Below, piece by piece: positions 6,766 through 8,473 of a DNA stretch of 8,473 nt (the stretch's first letter is position 1; the number at the start of each line of letters is the position of its first letter). Under the pieces are notes generated by a model, which searched no databases, was not told where the DNA came from, and worked only from the letters and a program-made list of their open reading frames with translations. The position numbers and the translations under genes are program-made. This stretch comes from an uncultured Porticoccus sp. (GTDB taxonomy: Bacteria > Pseudomonadota > Gammaproteobacteria > Pseudomonadales > Porticoccaceae): NCBI GenBank assembly GCA_950063125.1, contig CATLZI010000083.1, positions 1 to 8,473 of the forward strand, written 5' to 3'.

Positions 6766-8412
6766 ATGCGTGGGATTACGTTTTTCAATTCTCTTTCCAC
6801 TCGTCACTTACCCAGGGATTTTGCCGGTGGGCTAACCACCGCTGTGGTTGCCTTGCCGCTGGCGTTGGCTTTTGGGGTGGCATCGGGCGCGGGTCCCGCT
6901 GCGGGTGTTTACGGCGCCATTTTTGTCGGTTTTTTTGCGGCGCTGTTTGGTGGTACGCCCGCCCAGGTATCCGGCCCAACCGGCCCCATGACGGTGGTAA
7001 TGGCCGGTGTGTTTACCTCTATTCAGGCTAAACACCCGGAAGCCGGCTTGTTGATGGGCTTCAGCGCTGTGATTCTTGCCGGCATTCTCCAGATCGGCTT
7101 TGGTTTGCTGAAGTTGGGCAAGTATTTCATTCTGGTTCCCTATTCGGTTATTTCAGGTTTTATGACCGGGATAGGCGTCATCATCATCGTGCTGCAACTG
7201 GGTCCCATACTTGGGCACACGGGCACCCCTTCACTGCTGGCAACGCTGGACTACTTTCCCGAATGGCTAACAGCGATCAGCTGGCATGACCTGACATTGG
7301 GTTTGCTGGCGATCGCGGGTGTCTGTTTATGGCCCCATCGCTGGAATGTCTGGCTGCCATCGCCTCTGCTGGTGCTGTTACTCGGAACGCTTTGTGTGCT
7401 TTGGCTTCCCGAGGGGGCCGTGGCGACAATCGGTGCAATTCCCTCGGCATTTCCGTCGCTGCAATGGCCAATGTTCTCGTTGGATATGTTGGACGATCTT
7501 TTGTATGCCGCAGTATTGCTGGCTGTACTGGGTTCCATCGATTCTTTACTCACGTCACTGGTGGCGGACAACCTTACCAAACAGCAGCACGACTCCGATC
7601 GTGAATTGATCGGGCAGGGTATTGGCAATACGGTGGCCGGTTTTTTCGGCGGGTTGCCCGGTGCCGGTGCCACCATGCGCACAGTGGTCAATATACGAAC
7701 GGGCGGCAAGACTGGCTATTCGGGCATTATTCACTCGCTGGTGTTGCTGGCGGTGATGCTTGGCGCGGGTCAGTACGCGGGTTATATACCCCTGGCGGTG
7801 CTGGCGGGCATTCTGATCAAGGTGGGTATCGATATCATCGATTGGCCCTACCTGCGGCGGCTTGGCAAGCTGCCTCTGGATACTGCGGCACTGATGGTGC
7901 TGGTGCTGTTCCTGACGGTTTTTGTCGATTTGATTACCGCAGTGCTGGTGGGGGTATTTTTATCCAACATGATTACCGTCGAGCGTCTGACGACTATTCA
8001 GTTGGATAATGTCCATTTTAAAAGCGGTGAGGTGACAGGGCCTGATCCGGATCCTGTCGACGAATGGCTGGCGTCTCAACAGGGCCGGGTTGCTCTGCTC
8101 AGTCTCGCCGGTCCGCTCAGTTTTGGGGTGGGGCGGGGACTGCGCCGCCGCCTCGCGGGCCATGTTTCTCACGAAATTATTATTGTGGATCTGACTGGTG
8201 CCCAGCTGGTGGGCACTTCGACCGCAATGATTCTCGATGAGCTGATTCGCAACGAACAGCATCACCAGCGCTATGTGTTGCTGGTAGGTATTTCCGAACA
8301 AACCAACGCCGACCTGAAAAGACTGGGTGCGCTGCAGTTTCTCGATGAACGGCACAGGTTTGCTGTGTTGCGCGACGCGATGGATTACATCGAGCGGGAC
8401 GGACTCCATTGA
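6766..8412 (+). CDS. SulP family anion transporter with STAS domain, BicA-like (probable Na+/bicarbonate symporter)
   Basis: An inner-membrane SLC26/SulP permease of 548 residues. Residues about 18-410 are strongly hydrophobic and fit the family's 14 membrane segments in two inverted repeats. A cytoplasmic STAS domain (about 441-545) includes RVALLSLAGPLSFGV and IIIVDLTGAQLVGTS. Close resemblance to cyanobacterial BicA, recalled from memory, includes ALAFGVASGAG, VGFFAALFGGTP, SLVADNLTK, ELIGQGIGN and VGIDIIDW. Residues that bind Na+ and bicarbonate in BicA (T69, D258, T262, G300-A301-T302, as I recall) correspond here to T72, D259, T263 and G301-A302-T303. Bicarbonate is therefore a better guess than sulfate, but SulP substrates are hard to predict and other anions remain possible. 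The start at 6766 is the only in-frame ATG close to the domain; AGAGA (6756-6760) is a modest binding site. The 84-bp gap upstream leaves co-transcription with rlmL open. The TGA is at 8410-8412. Confidence 0.93.
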   Translation: MRGITFFNSLSTRHLPRDFAGGLTTAVVALPLALAFGVASGAGPAAGVYGAIFVGFFAALFGGTPAQVSGPTGPMTVVMAGVFTSIQAKHPEAGLLMGFSAVILAGILQIGFGLLKLGKYFILVPYSVISGFMTGIGVIIIVLQLGPILGHTGTPSLLATLDYFPEWLTAISWHDLTLGLLAIAGVCLWPHRWNVWLPSPLLVLLLGTLCVLWLPEGAVATIGAIPSAFPSLQWPMFSLDMLDDLLYAAVLLAVLGSIDSLLTSLVADNLTKQQHDSDRELIGQGIGNTVAGFFGGLPGAGATMRTVVNIRTGGKTGYSGIIHSLVLLAVMLGAGQYAGYIPLAVLAGILIKVGIDIIDWPYLRRLGKLPLDTAALMVLVLFLTVFVDLITAVLVGVFLSNMITVERLTTIQLDNVHFKSGEVTGPDPDPVDEWLASQQGRVALLSLAGPLSFGVGRGLRRRLAGHVSHEIIIVDLTGAQLVGTSTAMILDELIRNEQHHQRYVLLVGISEQTNADLKRLGALQFLDERHRFAVLRDAMDYIERDGLH

Positions 8413-8473
8413 CCGGGATAGCTGTTGCGGGAGACGTCAAAGTGGTCATTAACAACAAGTGATAAAAGACGAT

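Noticed and set aside
6732..7031. Plus-strand frame of 99 codons overlapping the start of the SulP gene
   Set aside because: It lies out of frame inside a clear SulP coding region, is Cys/Trp/Arg rich, and has no domain.
8429..8473. GGGAG followed by GTG at 8442, and a GTG at 8459 at the window edge
   Set aside because: The frame from 8442 stops after six codons. The frame from 8459 has only five codons in the window and no ribosome binding site, so neither can be supported as a gene start.
1..8473. CRISPR arrays, tRNA or rRNA genes, insertion sequences, phage or toxin-antitoxin genes
   Set aside because: I saw no spaced repeat series, cloverleaf-like sequence, transposase or integrase motif; the window is filled by five core-type genes.

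Overview
The window looks like a chromosomal segment of a gammaproteobacterium, probably of the Pseudomonas or marine Marinobacter/Cellvibrio-like type. The best clues are a ribosome modulation factor gene (rmf), which is essentially confined to Gammaproteobacteria, a fused RlmKL methyltransferase, and a GDH-180 type NAD-glutamate dehydrogenase. Codon and base use is even and moderately GC-rich. There is no sign of phage, insertion sequence, CRISPR, tRNA or rRNA. Nearly all of the sequence is explained by five genes.

Layout. Positions 1-3717 (+) are the C-terminal three quarters of a very large NAD-dependent glutamate dehydrogenase whose start lies outside the window. A 137-bp gap with two hairpins separates it from rmf, which is convergent on the minus strand (4061 down to 3855). 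A 221-bp divergent control region (4062-4282) lies between rmf and rlmL. On the plus strand rlmL (4283-6442) encodes the two-domain 23S rRNA methyltransferase RlmKL. Its stop codon overlaps the start of an 80-residue glutaredoxin-like protein (6439-6681). After an 84-bp gap containing a small hairpin comes a 548-residue SulP transporter with a STAS domain (6766-8412) that resembles the cyanobacterial Na+/bicarbonate symporter BicA. The last 61 bases hold no gene I can support.

How the genes fit together. rmf and rlmL both act on the ribosome: RMF dimerises 70S ribosomes into dormant 100S particles, and RlmKL modifies 23S rRNA during 50S assembly. They are divergent and share a control region. 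Glutamate dehydrogenase feeds glutamate carbon into the TCA cycle, which fits an amino-acid-using heterotroph. The SulP gene may form a loose unit with rlmL and the glutaredoxin-like gene, or may be separately transcribed; the sequence does not decide.

I do not see a previously undescribed system. The points most worth a second look are the BicA-like transporter with an intact Na+/bicarbonate site in an apparent heterotroph, the stem-loop in the rmf leader, and the overlap coupling rlmL to a small redox-type protein.
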